64,000 bases of DNA from positions 6,386,001 to 6,450,000 of the forward strand of contig NZ_CP107918.1 of assembly GCF_036014195.1 (NCBI RefSeq), read 5' to 3'. The notes under the pieces are model-generated. The model worked only from the letters and a program-made list of their open reading frames with translations. It was not told the origin of the DNA and did not search any database. Shown here one piece after another: positions 1-8,921 of this stretch (position 1 is the first letter of the stretch; each line of letters starts with the position of its first letter). This stretch comes from Streptomyces sp. NBC_00442. Lineage in GTDB: Bacteria; Actinomycetota; Actinomycetes; Streptomycetales; Streptomycetaceae. The position numbers were made by a program, and so were the translations under genes.

Positions 1-266
1 CCCGGGGCTCCATGAAGAAGCTCTACCGCGAGGACCTGACGGAGCAGGAGACGACCACGCTGGTCATCCAGGCGCTCTACGACGCGGCCGACGACGACTC
101 GGCGACGGGCGGCCCGGACATGGCACGCCGGATCTTCCCGATCGTCACCGTCATCACCGAGGACGGCTTCCGCAGGCTCACCGATGCCGAGTCCTCCGAG
201 CTGGCCCGCTCCGTCCTGGCACGGCGGCTGGAGCAGCCCGACGGCCCCCGGGCCTCCCTCCTCTGA
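1..266 (+). CDS. prcB: Proteasome subunit beta, C-terminal part (cut by window edge)
   Basis: Catalytic beta subunit of the actinobacterial 20S proteasome. Only the last part is in the window; the frame is open from base 3 and reads [11 protein letters not shown] at the edge, so the apparent ATG at 12 is internal. The fragment carries the PrcB-type strand '[15 protein letters not shown]' and a polar tail ending at 266. The catalytic N-terminal threonine lies outside. It is followed 55 bases later by prcA in the same direction, the usual prcB-prcA order, which makes the identification firm despite the truncation. Confidence 0.93.
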   Translation, partial: RGSMKKLYREDLTEQETTTLVIQALYDAADDDSATGGPDMARRIFPIVTVITEDGFRRLTDAESSELARSVLARRLEQPDGPRASLL

Positions 267-321
267 GGCCCGCGCAGGCCCCGAGACGACTCAGCCACTG
301 ACAGAAAGGGACGGTTAGCCG

Positions 322-1080
322 GTGTCGACCCCGTTCTATGTCTCACCCCAGCAGGCCATGGCCGACCGTGCGGAGTACGCCCGCAAGGGCATTGCCCGCG
401 GTCGCAGCCTGGTTGTCATCCAGTACGCCGACGGCATCGTCTTCGTCGGCGAGAACCCGTCCCGCGCACTGCACAAGTTCAGCGAGATCTACGACCGGAT
501 CGGCTTCGCGGCCGCCGGCAAGTACAACGAGTACGAGAACCTCCGCATCGGCGGGGTGCGTTACGCGGATCTGCGGGGATACACCTACGACCGCGACGAT
601 GTGACGGCCCGTGGGCTCGCCAACGTCTACGCGCAGACGCTGGGCACCATCTTCTCCAGCGTCGGCGAGAAGCCGTACGAGGTGGAGCTGGTCGTCGCCG
701 AGGTCGGCAGCACGCCGGAAGAGGACCAGATCTACCGGCTGCCGCACGACGGCTCGATCGTGGACGAGCACGGCTCGGTCGCGGTCGGTGGCAACTCCGA
801 GCAGATCAGCACCTTCCTCGACCAGCGCCATCAGGACGGCATGTCGCTCGCCGAGGCACTGATGCTGGCGGTCCAGGCCCTGTCGAGCCAGACGAACGGC
901 ACCGACCGGGAGATCCCCGCGGAGCGCCTCGAAGTCGCGGTGCTCGACCGGACACGGCCCCAGCAGCGGAAGTTCAAGCGCATCGTGGGCCGTCAGCTGT
1001 CCCGGTTGCTCCAGGCCGATGTGGCCAAGACCGAGCCGACCGACACCCCTTCGGACCTGGAGGAGGCGGAGGACGAGTAG
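322..1080 (+). CDS. prcA: Proteasome subunit alpha
   Basis: Forms the outer heptameric rings of the 20S proteasome, gates substrate entry and docks the ARC/Mpa ATPase. The 252-residue length and the start '[19 protein letters not shown]' followed by '[20 protein letters not shown]' are typical of actinobacterial PrcA. The GTG start at 322 is preceded by the purine-rich 'AGAAAGGGACGG' (302-313). The C-terminal ~30 residues are acidic and low in complexity, as expected. It is probably co-transcribed with prcB; an 18-bp terminator hairpin follows immediately. Confidence 0.95.
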   Translation: MSTPFYVSPQQAMADRAEYARKGIARGRSLVVIQYADGIVFVGENPSRALHKFSEIYDRIGFAAAGKYNEYENLRIGGVRYADLRGYTYDRDDVTARGLANVYAQTLGTIFSSVGEKPYEVELVVAEVGSTPEEDQIYRLPHDGSIVDEHGSVAVGGNSEQISTFLDQRHQDGMSLAEALMLAVQALSSQTNGTDREIPAERLEVAVLDRTRPQQRKFKRIVGRQLSRLLQADVAKTEPTDTPSDLEEAEDE

Positions 1081-1114
1081 TCCGCCGGCTCCCTTCGGCT
1101 CCTCGATTTCCCCA

Positions 1115-1153
1115 CCGCGCCCCGGTCCGCCTCTCAGGCGGGCCGGGGCGCGG
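1115..1153. terminator. Bidirectional terminator between prcA and the LacI-family gene
   Basis: An 18-bp inverted repeat (1115-1132 and 1136-1153) with a 3-base loop and a single G-T wobble. The right arm includes the last codons of the leftward LacI-family gene, whose stop is at 1134, so one hairpin can serve both convergent genes. Confidence 0.75.
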
Positions 1154-2243
1154 CCGTCGAGCCCCGTACGGCGAGGGAGACGGGCAGGTCTCCGGTCTCG
1201 GGCTCGCGGCCTTCCAGGACGGCGAGCAGCGCGGCCATCCCGCGGGCGCCGACCTGTTCGGCGGGGAGGGTGAGCGTGGTCAGTTCGGGTTCGAGTGCGG
1301 TGGCGAGGGTCAGGCCGTCGAAGCCGGTGACGGAGACGTCGTCGGGGATGCGAAGCCCGAGCCGGCGGGCCGCCTTGCAGGCGCCCGCGGCGAGGAAGTC
1401 GTCGTCGCAGACGAGCGCGGTGGGGCGGGAGCCGGGGGAGCGCAGGGCGTCCTCCGCGGCCCGGCGCCCGCCGTCCACGCTGAGTTCGGCCGAGACCGTG
1501 CGCAGGCCGGCGTCGGCCGCGTGGGCCAGGGTGTCGGCCAGGGCGCGGGCGCGCACGACGAAGGTCCAGGAGTCCACGTCGGCGGCGATGTGTACGAACC
1601 TGCGGTGTCCGAGGGTCAGCAGATGCTCGGTCAGGCGCCGTACGCCGTCGGCGATGTCGAGGTTCACGTGGGCCGCGGGGCCGGGTTCGGCGGGGTCGCT
1701 GTCGAGCATGACCAGCGGCAGATCGCTGCCTCGGATGGAGGCGAGCGCGCCGGCCGCCATGGAGGAGGCGATGACTCCGTCGAGTGCGGTGCGCGCGGAG
1801 TCGAAGGGATCGCGGGCGGGGCCGACGCCCTCGGGGGAGGGGTAGAGGACCACGCCGAAGCCGTGCTCGGCGGCGACCTTCGCCGCGCCGGCGTATACCT
1901 GGGCGAAGAATTCGCTGGTCATGGCGGGCACCACGAGCAGCGCGGTGCGGGTGCGGCCGAGGCGGAGGCTGCGGGCGGCGAGATTGGGGCGGTATCCCAG
2001 GTCCTGTGCGGCCTGCCGGACCAGGCCCGCGGTCCGTTCCGAGACCCGGCCGTGCCACTTGTCGCCCAGGACGAGCGAGACCGTGGCCTGGGACACGCCC
2101 GCCGCACCCGCCACGTCCCTGCTGGTCGGACGGGTTCCGGCGGGCCGGCCGGCCAGGGCGGCGCGGGCCGCCCGCACTCCGGCGCGGGTGGCCGCCGCCG
2201 CGGGTTCCGGCGCTTCGGGGCTGGACGTGTCCGGCCGTGTCAC
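1134..2243 (-). CDS. LacI-family transcriptional regulator
   Basis: 369-residue repressor of the LacI/GalR family. A helix-turn-helix with 'TSRDVAGAAGVSQATVS' lies at residues 40-56 after an unusually long N-terminal stretch, followed by the periplasmic-binding-protein-like sensor domain (e.g. 'VNLDIADGVRRLTEHLLTLGH', 'ALVCDDDFLAAGACKAARRLG'). The open frame extends upstream to 2444, but the GTG at 2243 has a strong AGGAGG five bases ahead and is the better start. It is divergent from an MFS gene with a 103-base gap holding an inverted repeat, so it probably represses that transporter and itself. The effector is unknown. Confidence 0.85.
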   Translation of the reverse strand: MTRPDTSSPEAPEPAAAATRAGVRAARAALAGRPAGTRPTSRDVAGAAGVSQATVSLVLGDKWHGRVSERTAGLVRQAAQDLGYRPNLAARSLRLGRTRTALLVVPAMTSEFFAQVYAGAAKVAAEHGFGVVLYPSPEGVGPARDPFDSARTALDGVIASSMAAGALASIRGSDLPLVMLDSDPAEPGPAAHVNLDIADGVRRLTEHLLTLGHRRFVHIAADVDSWTFVVRARALADTLAHAADAGLRTVSAELSVDGGRRAAEDALRSPGSRPTALVCDDDFLAAGACKAARRLGLRIPDDVSVTGFDGLTLATALEPELTTLTLPAEQVGARGMAALLAVLEGREPETGDLPVSLAVRGSTAAPRPA

Positions 2244-2300
2244 GGGTCCTCCTGGGCGGATGGTCGGCGTGCGCGGGGTGGACCCGCCCATGCGCCACAT

Positions 2301-2331
2301 GGTACGTATGACCTCGGACGTTATACGTAAC
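2301..2331. promoter_or_regulatory. Candidate LacI-family operator
   Basis: Perfect 7-base arms TACGTAT (2303-2309) and ATACGTA (2323-2329). The match extends to 10 of 12 over 2301-2312 versus 2320-2331. It sits in the divergent promoter region between the LacI-family gene (start 2243) and the MFS gene (start 2347), where an autorepressor site is expected. Confidence 0.5.
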
Positions 2332-2346
2332 ACTGAGGGAGTGGCC

Positions 2347-3606
2347 ATGGCGGCGGGATACGCGGAGATCCTTCGGACCCGGCATGCCGCACGGCTGCTC
2401 GGGGGCACGCTCACCGGCCGGCTGCCCAATGCGACCGCCTCCATCGCGATCGTCTTCTTCGTACGGGCCGAGGGCGGAAGCTACTCCCTCGCGGGCGCCC
2501 TGACCGCCGTGTACGGGGTGGCCACCGCCGTCGGTCAGCCCCTCCTCGGGCGCGCCGTCGACCTGTACGGGCAGCCGCGCGTGATGCTCCCCGCCTCCGT
2601 GCTCGCGGCCCTCGGCATGGTCCTGCTGGCGGTCGCCGGCATCGAGCCGGTGGGGCTCGCGTACGCGGCCGTCCTCGTGGCCGGGGTGGCGACGCCGCCC
2701 CTGGAGGGCGGCCTGCGGGCGCTGTGGCCCAGCGTCCTCAAGCGCGAGGACCAGGTGCACACCGCGTACGCCATGGACGCGATAGCCCAGGAGGTGATGT
2801 TCACGGTCGGCCCGCTGCTCATCACCGTCTGCATCGCGCTCTGGTCGCCCGCGACCGCCCTGGTACTGATCAACGCGCTCGGGATCCTGGGCGCGCTCAG
2901 TGTGGTCCTGTCCGAGCCGTCCCGGACGTGGCGTTCGGCGCCCCGCGAGGCACACTGGCTGGGTGCGCTGCGCTCGCCGGGGCTGCTCGCTCTGCTCGGC
3001 GCGTTCTTCTTCGTGGGGCTCGCGCTCGGCGCCATCATCGTCGCCGCGTCCGCCTACGGCGACGACCACGGCAGCGACACGGTCTACGGCTGGCTGATGG
3101 CCGCCAACGGGCTCGGCGCGCTCCTCGGCGGGCTCGCCTACGGGTCCCGGCAGTGGAGCGGCGCCCCCGAGAAACGCCTGCGGGTCCTGGTCGCGCTGCT
3201 CGCCCTGGGATACCTCCCGCTCGCCCTGGTCCCGGGCGTGCCGTTGATGGCCGCGCTCACCGTCGTGTCCGGTGTCTTCCTCGCGCCCTCCATCGCCTGC
3301 GCGTTCATCGTCGTCGACCGGCACGCCCCGCGCGGCACGGTCACCGAGGCGTTCTCCTGGCTGGTGACGGCGTTCGGCGTCGGCACCGCGATCGGCACCG
3401 CGGCCGCCGGTCCCGCGGTCGAACTCGGCGGCACGGGAGCGGCTTTCGCGGTGGCCGGAGGCGGTGGAGCAGCGGCTCTGGTGGTGTTGCTCGCCACCCA
3501 GAAGGTCCTGGCGGCTCCCGTGTTTCGGCGCGATGTCGCCGGGGTTGACGAAAATGATCGAAACCGTGCCGTCGAACCCGGTTTCAGCTCAGGCCATCAG
3601 GCGTAA
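2347..3606 (+). CDS. MFS transporter
   Basis: 419-residue membrane protein with about twelve hydrophobic segments and the MFS loop-2 type sequence 'GRAVDLYGQPR' near residue 70. No substrate can be read from sequence; the family is mostly drug or small-molecule exporters. The frame is open far upstream, but ATG 2347 has GAGGGAG six bases ahead. It is divergent from a LacI-family repressor, its likely regulator. It ends 9 bases before pafA, so pafA may be partly transcribed from this promoter. The LacI/MFS pair interrupts the prcBA-pafA order. Confidence 0.82.
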   Translation: MAAGYAEILRTRHAARLLGGTLTGRLPNATASIAIVFFVRAEGGSYSLAGALTAVYGVATAVGQPLLGRAVDLYGQPRVMLPASVLAALGMVLLAVAGIEPVGLAYAAVLVAGVATPPLEGGLRALWPSVLKREDQVHTAYAMDAIAQEVMFTVGPLLITVCIALWSPATALVLINALGILGALSVVLSEPSRTWRSAPREAHWLGALRSPGLLALLGAFFFVGLALGAIIVAASAYGDDHGSDTVYGWLMAANGLGALLGGLAYGSRQWSGAPEKRLRVLVALLALGYLPLALVPGVPLMAALTVVSGVFLAPSIACAFIVVDRHAPRGTVTEAFSWLVTAFGVGTAIGTAAAGPAVELGGTGAAFAVAGGGGAAALVVLLATQKVLAAPVFRRDVAGVDENDRNRAVEPGFSSGHQA

Positions 3607-3615
3607 TGTTCACTC

Positions 3616-4977
3616 ATGGACCGCCGCATTTTCGGGCTGGAGAACGAGTACGGCGTCACGTGCACGTTCAGGGGACAGCGCCGACTGTCTCCTGACGAAG
3701 TGGCGCGCTACCTCTTCCGCCGTGTTGTGTCATGGGGCCGCAGTAGCAACGTCTTTCTGCGGAACGGCGCCCGCCTCTACCTCGACGTGGGATCGCATCC
3801 GGAATACGCAACACCCGAATGCGACAACGTGACCGAACTGGTCACGCACGACAAAGCCGGTGAGCGCATTCTCGAAGGCCTGCTCGTCGACGCCGAACGC
3901 CGCCTGCACGAGGAGGGAATCGCGGGCGACGTCTATCTCTTCAAGAACAACACCGACTCGGCGGGAAACTCCTACGGCTGCCACGAGAACTATCTGGTGG
4001 CACGGCACGGGGAGTTCTCGCGGCTCGCGGACATCCTCATCCCGTTCCTCGTGACCCGCCAGCTGATCTGCGGCGCCGGCAAGGTGCTCCAGACCCCGCG
4101 CGGCGCGGTCTACTGCGTCAGCCAGCGTGCCGAGCACATCTGGGAGGGCGTCAGCTCCGCCACCACCCGCTCGCGTCCGATCATCAACACCCGGGACGAG
4201 CCGCACGCGGACGCCGAGCGCTACCGGCGCCTGCACGTCATCGTCGGCGACTCCAACATGTCGGAGACGACGATGCTGCTCAAGGTCGGCGCCACCGACC
4301 TGGTGCTGCGCATGATCGAGGCCGGCACCGTCATGCGCGACCTCACCCTGGAGAACCCGATCCGGGCCATCCGCGAGGTCTCCCACGACATCACCGGCCA
4401 GCGCAAGGTGCGCCTGGCCAGTGGCCGCGAGGCCTCCGCCCTCGAAGTGCAGCGCGAGTACTACGAGAAGGCCGTGGACTTCGTGGAGCACCGCGGCATC
4501 CGTACCGGCACCGTCGCCCAGGTCCTCGAACTGTGGGGCCGCACCCTGGACGCGATCGAGGCCGAGGACCTCGACCGGATCGGCACCGAGATCGACTGGG
4601 TCATGAAGTACAAGCTCATCGAGCGGTACCGGGCCAAGAACAACATGACCATGTCGCACCCGAGGGTCGCGCAGATAGACCTCGCCTACCACGACATCCA
4701 CCGTCGGCGCGGTCTGTACTACCTCCTGGAGCGCAAGGGCCAGGCGGCTCGCATCTGCGACGACCTGAAGATCTTCGAGGGCAAGTCGGTGCCCCCGCAG
4801 ACCACTCGGGCCCGGCTGCGCGGCGACTTCATCCGCCGCGCCCAGGAACAGCGCCGTGACTTCACCGTCGACTGGGTGCATCTGAAGCTCAACGACCAGG
4901 CGCAACGCACCGTGTTGTGCAAGGACCCGTTCCGGTCGGTGGACGACCGGGTGGAGAAGCTGATCGCCGGTATGTGA
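3616..4977 (+). CDS. pafA: Pup-protein ligase
   Basis: Ligates the prokaryotic ubiquitin-like protein Pup to lysines of target proteins using ATP, marking them for the proteasome. The 453 residues start '[14 protein letters not shown]', the carboxylate-amine-ligase nucleotide-binding strand with Glu9. Asp57 in '[16 protein letters not shown]' matches the catalytic base known in PafA/Dop. The usual family length is about 450. No good Shine-Dalgarno is visible before ATG 3616, which lies 9 bases after the MFS stop, so coupling is possible. A strong terminator follows at 4999. Confidence 0.96.
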   Translation: MDRRIFGLENEYGVTCTFRGQRRLSPDEVARYLFRRVVSWGRSSNVFLRNGARLYLDVGSHPEYATPECDNVTELVTHDKAGERILEGLLVDAERRLHEEGIAGDVYLFKNNTDSAGNSYGCHENYLVARHGEFSRLADILIPFLVTRQLICGAGKVLQTPRGAVYCVSQRAEHIWEGVSSATTRSRPIINTRDEPHADAERYRRLHVIVGDSNMSETTMLLKVGATDLVLRMIEAGTVMRDLTLENPIRAIREVSHDITGQRKVRLASGREASALEVQREYYEKAVDFVEHRGIRTGTVAQVLELWGRTLDAIEAEDLDRIGTEIDWVMKYKLIERYRAKNNMTMSHPRVAQIDLAYHDIHRRRGLYYLLERKGQAARICDDLKIFEGKSVPPQTTRARLRGDFIRRAQEQRRDFTVDWVHLKLNDQAQRTVLCKDPFRSVDDRVEKLIAGM

Positions 4978-4998
4978 GGCCACGTCAGCACCCGTGAA

Positions 4999-5036
4999 CC
5001 GGGGGCCCCGCGCGCTGTTGCGCACGGGGCCCCCGG
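4999..5036. terminator. Terminator after pafA
   Basis: Perfect 12-bp arms (4999-5010 and 5025-5036), with a further GCGC/GCGC pairing inside the loop. It lies 22 bases after the pafA stop and just ahead of the next promoter. Confidence 0.8.
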
Positions 5037-5049
5037 GCATGCCGGACCC

Positions 5050-5077
5050 TTGTGGTGGCCGATGGGGGCCGTAGAGT
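5050..5077 (+). promoter_or_regulatory. Promoter of the FKBP lipoprotein gene
   Basis: -35-like TTGTGG (5050-5055), 16-base spacer and -10-like TAGAGT (5072-5077). The predicted start of transcription is near 5084, about 32 bases before GTG 5116. It follows the pafA terminator directly. Confidence 0.55.
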
Positions 5078-5115
5078 GGCCGCTCCGACCGTTCCAGCTA
5101 CCCCCGAGGACCACT

Positions 5116-6132
5116 GTGCGACGCCGACTTGCTGCCGCGCTCATCGTGCCGGCCTTGATGCTCACCGCGGCCTGCGGAGGAGGTGACGACGACGCAGCGA
5201 AGAAGAAGGACGCGTCCGCTTCCCCTTCCGCGCAGCCGTCGCAGCCGCCTGCCGCTCCCAAGCCGGTGTCCGACGCATCGCCGATGCCCACCGTCGCGGG
5301 TGACGCGGACAAGAAGCCCACGATCACCATCCCCAAGGGTGATCCGAGCGGGAAGTTCGTCGTCAAGACGCTGACCGCGGGCACCGGCGCGGAGGTCAAG
5401 AAGGACGACCTCGCGGTGACCAAGTACACCGGGAAGATCTGGAAGAGCGGAAAGGACCTCGCCGGTTCGTACGACAAGGACGGCGTGCCCCAGGTCATCC
5501 CGGCCGGCTCGCAGACCTACATCCCCGCGTTCAGCGAGGCGGTGCTGGGCCAGAAGATCGGCGCCCGCGTCCTGGTCGTCGCTCCGCCGGCCGCCGCGTT
5601 CGGCAGCGCGGGCAAGCAGGAGCTCGGGGTGAGCGGCACCGACACCCTGGTCTTCGTCCTCGACGTCGACAGCGTGATGCCGAAGAAGGTCGACGGCACC
5701 CAGGCGTCCATCCCGTCGGACCTGCCGCAGATCAAGGCGGACAAGGAGGAGGCCGCCACGATCTCCGTCCCGAAGAACGACCCGCCCAAGACGCTCGTCG
5801 ACCAGGTGCTCATCGAAGGCAAGGGCCCCGAGGTCAAGAGCGGCCAGACCGTGTACATGCAGTACAGCGGTGCCACCTGGAAGCCGAACGAGGGCGTCGC
5901 GCAGGCGAAGCTGTTCGACACCTCGTGGAAGACGGGTGCCCCGTTCTCGACGACGATCGGACAGGGCCAGGTCATCGAGGGCTGGGACAAGGGCCTCGTC
6001 GGCAAGAAGGTCGGCAGCCGTGTGCTGCTGGTCATTCCGCCGGAGCAGGGCTACAAGGACAAGGCCCAGGGCGCGGACATCCCCGCGAACTCGACCCTGG
6101 TCTTCGTCGTGGACATCCTCGGAGCAATGTAA
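5116..6132 (+). CDS. FKBP-type peptidyl-prolyl isomerase lipoprotein, two domains
   Basis: Probable cell-surface prolyl cis-trans isomerase that helps fold exported proteins. GTG 5116, preceded by CCGAGGA, gives a signal peptide with three arginines and a lipobox ending at Cys20 (LTAAC). A low-complexity Lys/Ala/Pro/Ser linker follows, then two FKBP-like domains at about residues 79-188 and 225-337. Domain 2 keeps the 'GQVIEGWDKGLVGKKVGSRVLLVIP' type core; domain 1 is divergent ('QTYIPAFSEAVLGQKIGARVLV') and may be inactive or substrate-binding only. A second, cytosolic FKBP gene follows after 40 bases, suggesting an operon. Confidence 0.9.
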   Translation: MRRRLAAALIVPALMLTAACGGGDDDAAKKKDASASPSAQPSQPPAAPKPVSDASPMPTVAGDADKKPTITIPKGDPSGKFVVKTLTAGTGAEVKKDDLAVTKYTGKIWKSGKDLAGSYDKDGVPQVIPAGSQTYIPAFSEAVLGQKIGARVLVVAPPAAAFGSAGKQELGVSGTDTLVFVLDVDSVMPKKVDGTQASIPSDLPQIKADKEEAATISVPKNDPPKTLVDQVLIEGKGPEVKSGQTVYMQYSGATWKPNEGVAQAKLFDTSWKTGAPFSTTIGQGQVIEGWDKGLVGKKVGSRVLLVIPPEQGYKDKAQGADIPANSTLVFVVDILGAM

Positions 6133-6172
6133 GACTGGTCCGGTTGCCCATAGCGATCAGTAGGAGCATTAC

Positions 6173-6544
6173 GTGAGCATCGACAAGCCCGAGGTCGACT
6201 TCCCCGGCGGCGAGCCGCCGAAGGACCTGGAGATCAAGGAGATCTGGGAGGGCGACGGCGCCGTCGCCAAGGCCGGAGACTTCGTCAAGGTCCACTACGT
6301 GGGCGTGGCCTTCTCCACCGGCGAGGAGTTCGACGCCTCCTGGAACCGCGGCAACCCGCTGGAGTTCAAGCTGGGTGCCGGCCAGGTCATCTCCGGATGG
6401 GACCAGGGCATCCAGGGCATGAAGGTCGGCGGCCGCCGCCGGCTGACCATCCCGGCCCACCTGGCCTACGGCGACCGCGGCGCCGGCAGCGCCATCGCCC
6501 CGGGCGAGACGCTGATCTTCGTCTGCGACCTGGTCGCCGTCTGA
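6173..6544 (+). CDS. FKBP-type peptidyl-prolyl cis-trans isomerase, cytosolic
   Basis: A 123-residue single-domain FKBP with no signal peptide. It carries the canonical core 'VKVHYVGVAFSTGEEFDASW', 'AGQVISGWDQGIQGMKVGG' and 'HLAYGDRG', so the active-site residues of the family are present. GTG 6173 is preceded by TAGGAGC with a 5-base gap. It ends at a strong intrinsic terminator. Neighbouring Streptomyces proteasome loci commonly carry these two FKBP genes between pafA and pafBC; a direct link to pupylation is not shown. Confidence 0.93.
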   Translation: MSIDKPEVDFPGGEPPKDLEIKEIWEGDGAVAKAGDFVKVHYVGVAFSTGEEFDASWNRGNPLEFKLGAGQVISGWDQGIQGMKVGGRRRLTIPAHLAYGDRGAGSAIAPGETLIFVCDLVAV

Positions 6545-6585
6545 GACGCACCCGGATCGGTCCCGAGCGATCGGACCTGATCGGA

Positions 6586-6624
6586 CCGAGGGTCCATGCC
6601 TGCGGGCATGGGCCCTCGGCTTTT
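6586..6624 (+). terminator. Intrinsic terminator after the FKBP operon
   Basis: 15-bp stem (6586-6600 and 6605-6619) with one G-T wobble and a TGCG tetraloop, followed by CTTTT. This is one of only three hairpins in the window followed by a T run. Confidence 0.88.
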
Positions 6625-6691
6625 GCCCCGGGAGCCCGGAGCGGTACGGTCAACGGTCGTAGCGCACAACGAGAGAGGGCGTAGGGCATCG

Positions 6692-7642
6692 ATGGCGATT
6701 GCCAAGGCCGAGCGGCTGATGAACCTGGCGCTGTGTCTGCTCGGGACACGGCGGGCACTCAGCAAGCGGGAGCTGCGCGAGTCCATCGAGGCCTACCTGG
6801 AGGCCGGTTCCGACGACTCCTTCAACCGGATGTTCGAGCGGGACAAGGACGACCTGCGTGAACTGGGCCTGGTGATCGAGACCGTCGAGAACCTCGACGG
6901 CGAGACCGGCTATCTCGCCCGCCGCGACAGCAACCGTCTGCCGCCGGTCCAGCTCGACGCCGAGGAGGCCGCCGCCCTCGGACTCGCCGCCCGCGTCTGG
7001 CAGCAGGCCCGGCTGGCGGGAGCGGCCAGCGGCGCCCTGCAGAAGCTGCGCGCCGCCGGCATGCCGGAGGCCGACAATCCGTACGAGCACAGCACGATCG
7101 AGCCGCGCATCCCGGTCCACGAGACGGCCTTCGAGCCGTTGATGCTGGCCTGCCGCGACCGCCGTCCGGTCGTCTTCGACTACCGCAAGGTCACCGCCGT
7201 ACGCCCCGAGGAGCGCCACGTCGAGCCGTGGGGCCTCGAATGCTGGCGCGGCCACTGGTACCTGGCCGGCTGGGACCGTGACCGGGGGGCCGAGCGGGTG
7301 TTCCGGCTCAGCCGCATCTCCGGCCGGGTCCGCTCCCGCGCCGGTGCCTTCACCGCGCCGGTGCCCGACGTCGTGACCGTGCGCGAGACCGTCGAGACCT
7401 GGGCGGGGGAGACCGCGACCCGCTCGGCGCGGATCCGGCTGCGTGCCGGGGCCGGCTACCCGCTGCGCTCGCGCGCCACCTCGATGCGGGAACTCGGCGA
7501 CGGGTGGGAGGAGTTGGAGATTCCGTACGGGCACGGGCTCGACGCCCACCTCGTGGAGTTCGGCCCCGATGTGGTCGTGCTGGAACCCGCCGATCTGCGG
7601 GCCGACGTGATGGACCGGCTGCGCGCCGTGGCCAAGGGCTGA
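6692..7642 (+). CDS. pafB: WYL-domain DNA-damage regulator PafB
   Basis: One half of the PafBC transcription activator, which in actinobacteria controls the LexA/RecA-independent DNA-damage response. The 316 residues have an N-terminal winged helix ('KAERLMNLALCLLGTRRALSKRELRE'), a WYL domain around 'VEPWGLECWRGHWYLAGWDRDR' (the W-Y-L core) and a C-terminal extension. ATG 6692 is chosen over the longer frame because the protein family starts MAIAKAERL and a purine-rich AGGGCGTAGGG precedes it. pafC follows 16 bases downstream, so both are one operon. Confidence 0.93.
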   Translation: MAIAKAERLMNLALCLLGTRRALSKRELRESIEAYLEAGSDDSFNRMFERDKDDLRELGLVIETVENLDGETGYLARRDSNRLPPVQLDAEEAAALGLAARVWQQARLAGAASGALQKLRAAGMPEADNPYEHSTIEPRIPVHETAFEPLMLACRDRRPVVFDYRKVTAVRPEERHVEPWGLECWRGHWYLAGWDRDRGAERVFRLSRISGRVRSRAGAFTAPVPDVVTVRETVETWAGETATRSARIRLRAGAGYPLRSRATSMRELGDGWEELEIPYGHGLDAHLVEFGPDVVVLEPADLRADVMDRLRAVAKG

Positions 7643-7658
7643 GGGGGACCGTACGACC

Positions 7659-8633
7659 ATGGCTGCCAATGCCATCGACCAGACGCGGCGGATGCTGTCG
7701 CTGGTGACCTATCTGCGCGAGCGCCCCGGCGCCCATGTCGCGGACGTCGCCCGCGCCTTCGGCATCACCGAGGACGAACTGATCTCCGACCTCGATGTGC
7801 TGCCCATGTGCGGCACGAGCTTCCGCGGCGGCGACCTCCTGGACATCGACACCGACGGCGACCGCATCTGGTGGCACAACCCGGACGACGTCGCGGCGCC
7901 GCTCCGGCTCGCCGCCGACGAGGCGACCGCGCTGCTCGTGGCCGCCCGCGCCGTCTCCACCCTGCCGGGCCTGCGCGAGGGCGACCGGCAGGCGCTGCTG
8001 CGCGCCACCGCGAAGCTGGAGGCCGCGGCCGGCGAGGCCGCCGGAGCCAGCTCCCGGCTCTCGGTCACCTTCGAATCCGAGGGCGGTGTCTTCGCCGAGG
8101 TCGACCGGGCCATCTCCGAGCGCCGCCGGCTGTGGGTGAAGTACTACTCGCCCGCGCGCGACGAACTCACCGAGCGCGAGGTCGACCCGATCCGGCTCTT
8201 CGCCGTGGGCCACACCTACATGGAGGCGTGGTGCCGCCTCTCCGAGGCCCGGCGCACCTTCCGCCTCGACCGGGTCGCCGAGATCCGGCTCCTCGACGAG
8301 GTGTCCGCGCCGCCCGAGCTCGAACTGCGCGACCTGTCCGAAGGCCTCGTCCAGCCGTCAGCCGAGGACCCCGAGGTCGTCGTCGAGGTAGGTCCTGGCG
8401 GGCGCTGGGTCGCCGAGTACTACCCGCACGACAGCGCCGAGGAACGTCCCGACGGCGGCCTGCGGATCACGCTGCGCACGCCCGACCCGGCGTCGCTGCG
8501 CCGTCTCGCGCTGCGCCTGGGCCAGGACGGCCGGATCGTCTCGCCGGCGGACCTCGCCGAAAGCGCCCGGCGCGCGGCCACCGAGGCGCTGGCCGGCTAC
8601 GAGGACCGGCCCACGCCCGGCCACCGGAACTGA
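7659..8633 (+). CDS. pafC: WYL-domain DNA-damage regulator PafC
   Basis: Partner of PafB; in many actinobacteria the two act together on damage-inducible promoters. The 324 residues have an N-terminal winged helix ('RRMLSLVTYLRERPGAHVADVARAFGITEDEL') and a WYL-type sensor domain with 'RLFAVGHTYMEAWCRLSEARRTFRLDRV', in which the classic W-Y-L triad is diverged. ATG 7659 follows pafB by 16 bases with GAGGGGGACC upstream. Two small genes follow closely and may belong to the same transcript. Confidence 0.93.
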   Translation: MAANAIDQTRRMLSLVTYLRERPGAHVADVARAFGITEDELISDLDVLPMCGTSFRGGDLLDIDTDGDRIWWHNPDDVAAPLRLAADEATALLVAARAVSTLPGLREGDRQALLRATAKLEAAAGEAAGASSRLSVTFESEGGVFAEVDRAISERRRLWVKYYSPARDELTEREVDPIRLFAVGHTYMEAWCRLSEARRTFRLDRVAEIRLLDEVSAPPELELRDLSEGLVQPSAEDPEVVVEVGPGGRWVAEYYPHDSAEERPDGGLRITLRTPDPASLRRLALRLGQDGRIVSPADLAESARRAATEALAGYEDRPTPGHRN

Positions 8634-8647
8634 GGAGAGTGCGGAAC

Positions 8648-8902
8648 GTGTCGGTCTCGCCCGTGATGTCCCGCCCGGTGGTCCCGGTGCTCTTCAAGGC
8701 GGCCTGCCCGGACTGCCGTGGCCGCTTCGAGCTCGCCGCCCCCGCGTTCCGGCTGGCGATCGGCGCGAGCCGCCGCACCACCTTCTACTCCTTCACCTGC
8801 CCCGAGTGCGGCTCGGCCGTCCGCAAGCCGGCCGGGGAGCGCATCATCGAGCTCCTCACCGGCGGCGGCGTCCGCACCCTCCGGCTCCACTCCACCGTCT
8901 AG
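8648..8902 (+). CDS. Small zinc-ribbon protein of unknown function
   Basis: 84 residues with two CPxC knuckles, Cys20-Pro-Asp-Cys23 and Cys51-Pro-Glu-Cys54, 27 residues apart, which predicts one zinc ribbon. The C-terminal tail is basic then hydrophobic ('RIIELLTGGGVRTLRLH'). GTG 8648 has GAGGAGAG eight bases upstream and follows pafC by 14 bases. No catalytic motif is seen. Position suggests co-expression with pafBC; a role as a nucleic-acid or protein-binding accessory is only inference. Confidence 0.75.
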   Translation: MSVSPVMSRPVVPVLFKAACPDCRGRFELAAPAFRLAIGASRRTTFYSFTCPECGSAVRKPAGERIIELLTGGGVRTLRLHSTV

Positions 8903-8921
8903 ACCTCCAGGATCGGCATCC

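Noticed and set aside
343..3324. 993-codon leftward open frame across prcA, the LacI gene and the MFS gene
   Set aside because: It is antisense to prcA and the MFS gene, whose families are clear, and its product is Arg/Gly/Pro-rich low complexity, typical of shadow frames in GC-rich DNA.
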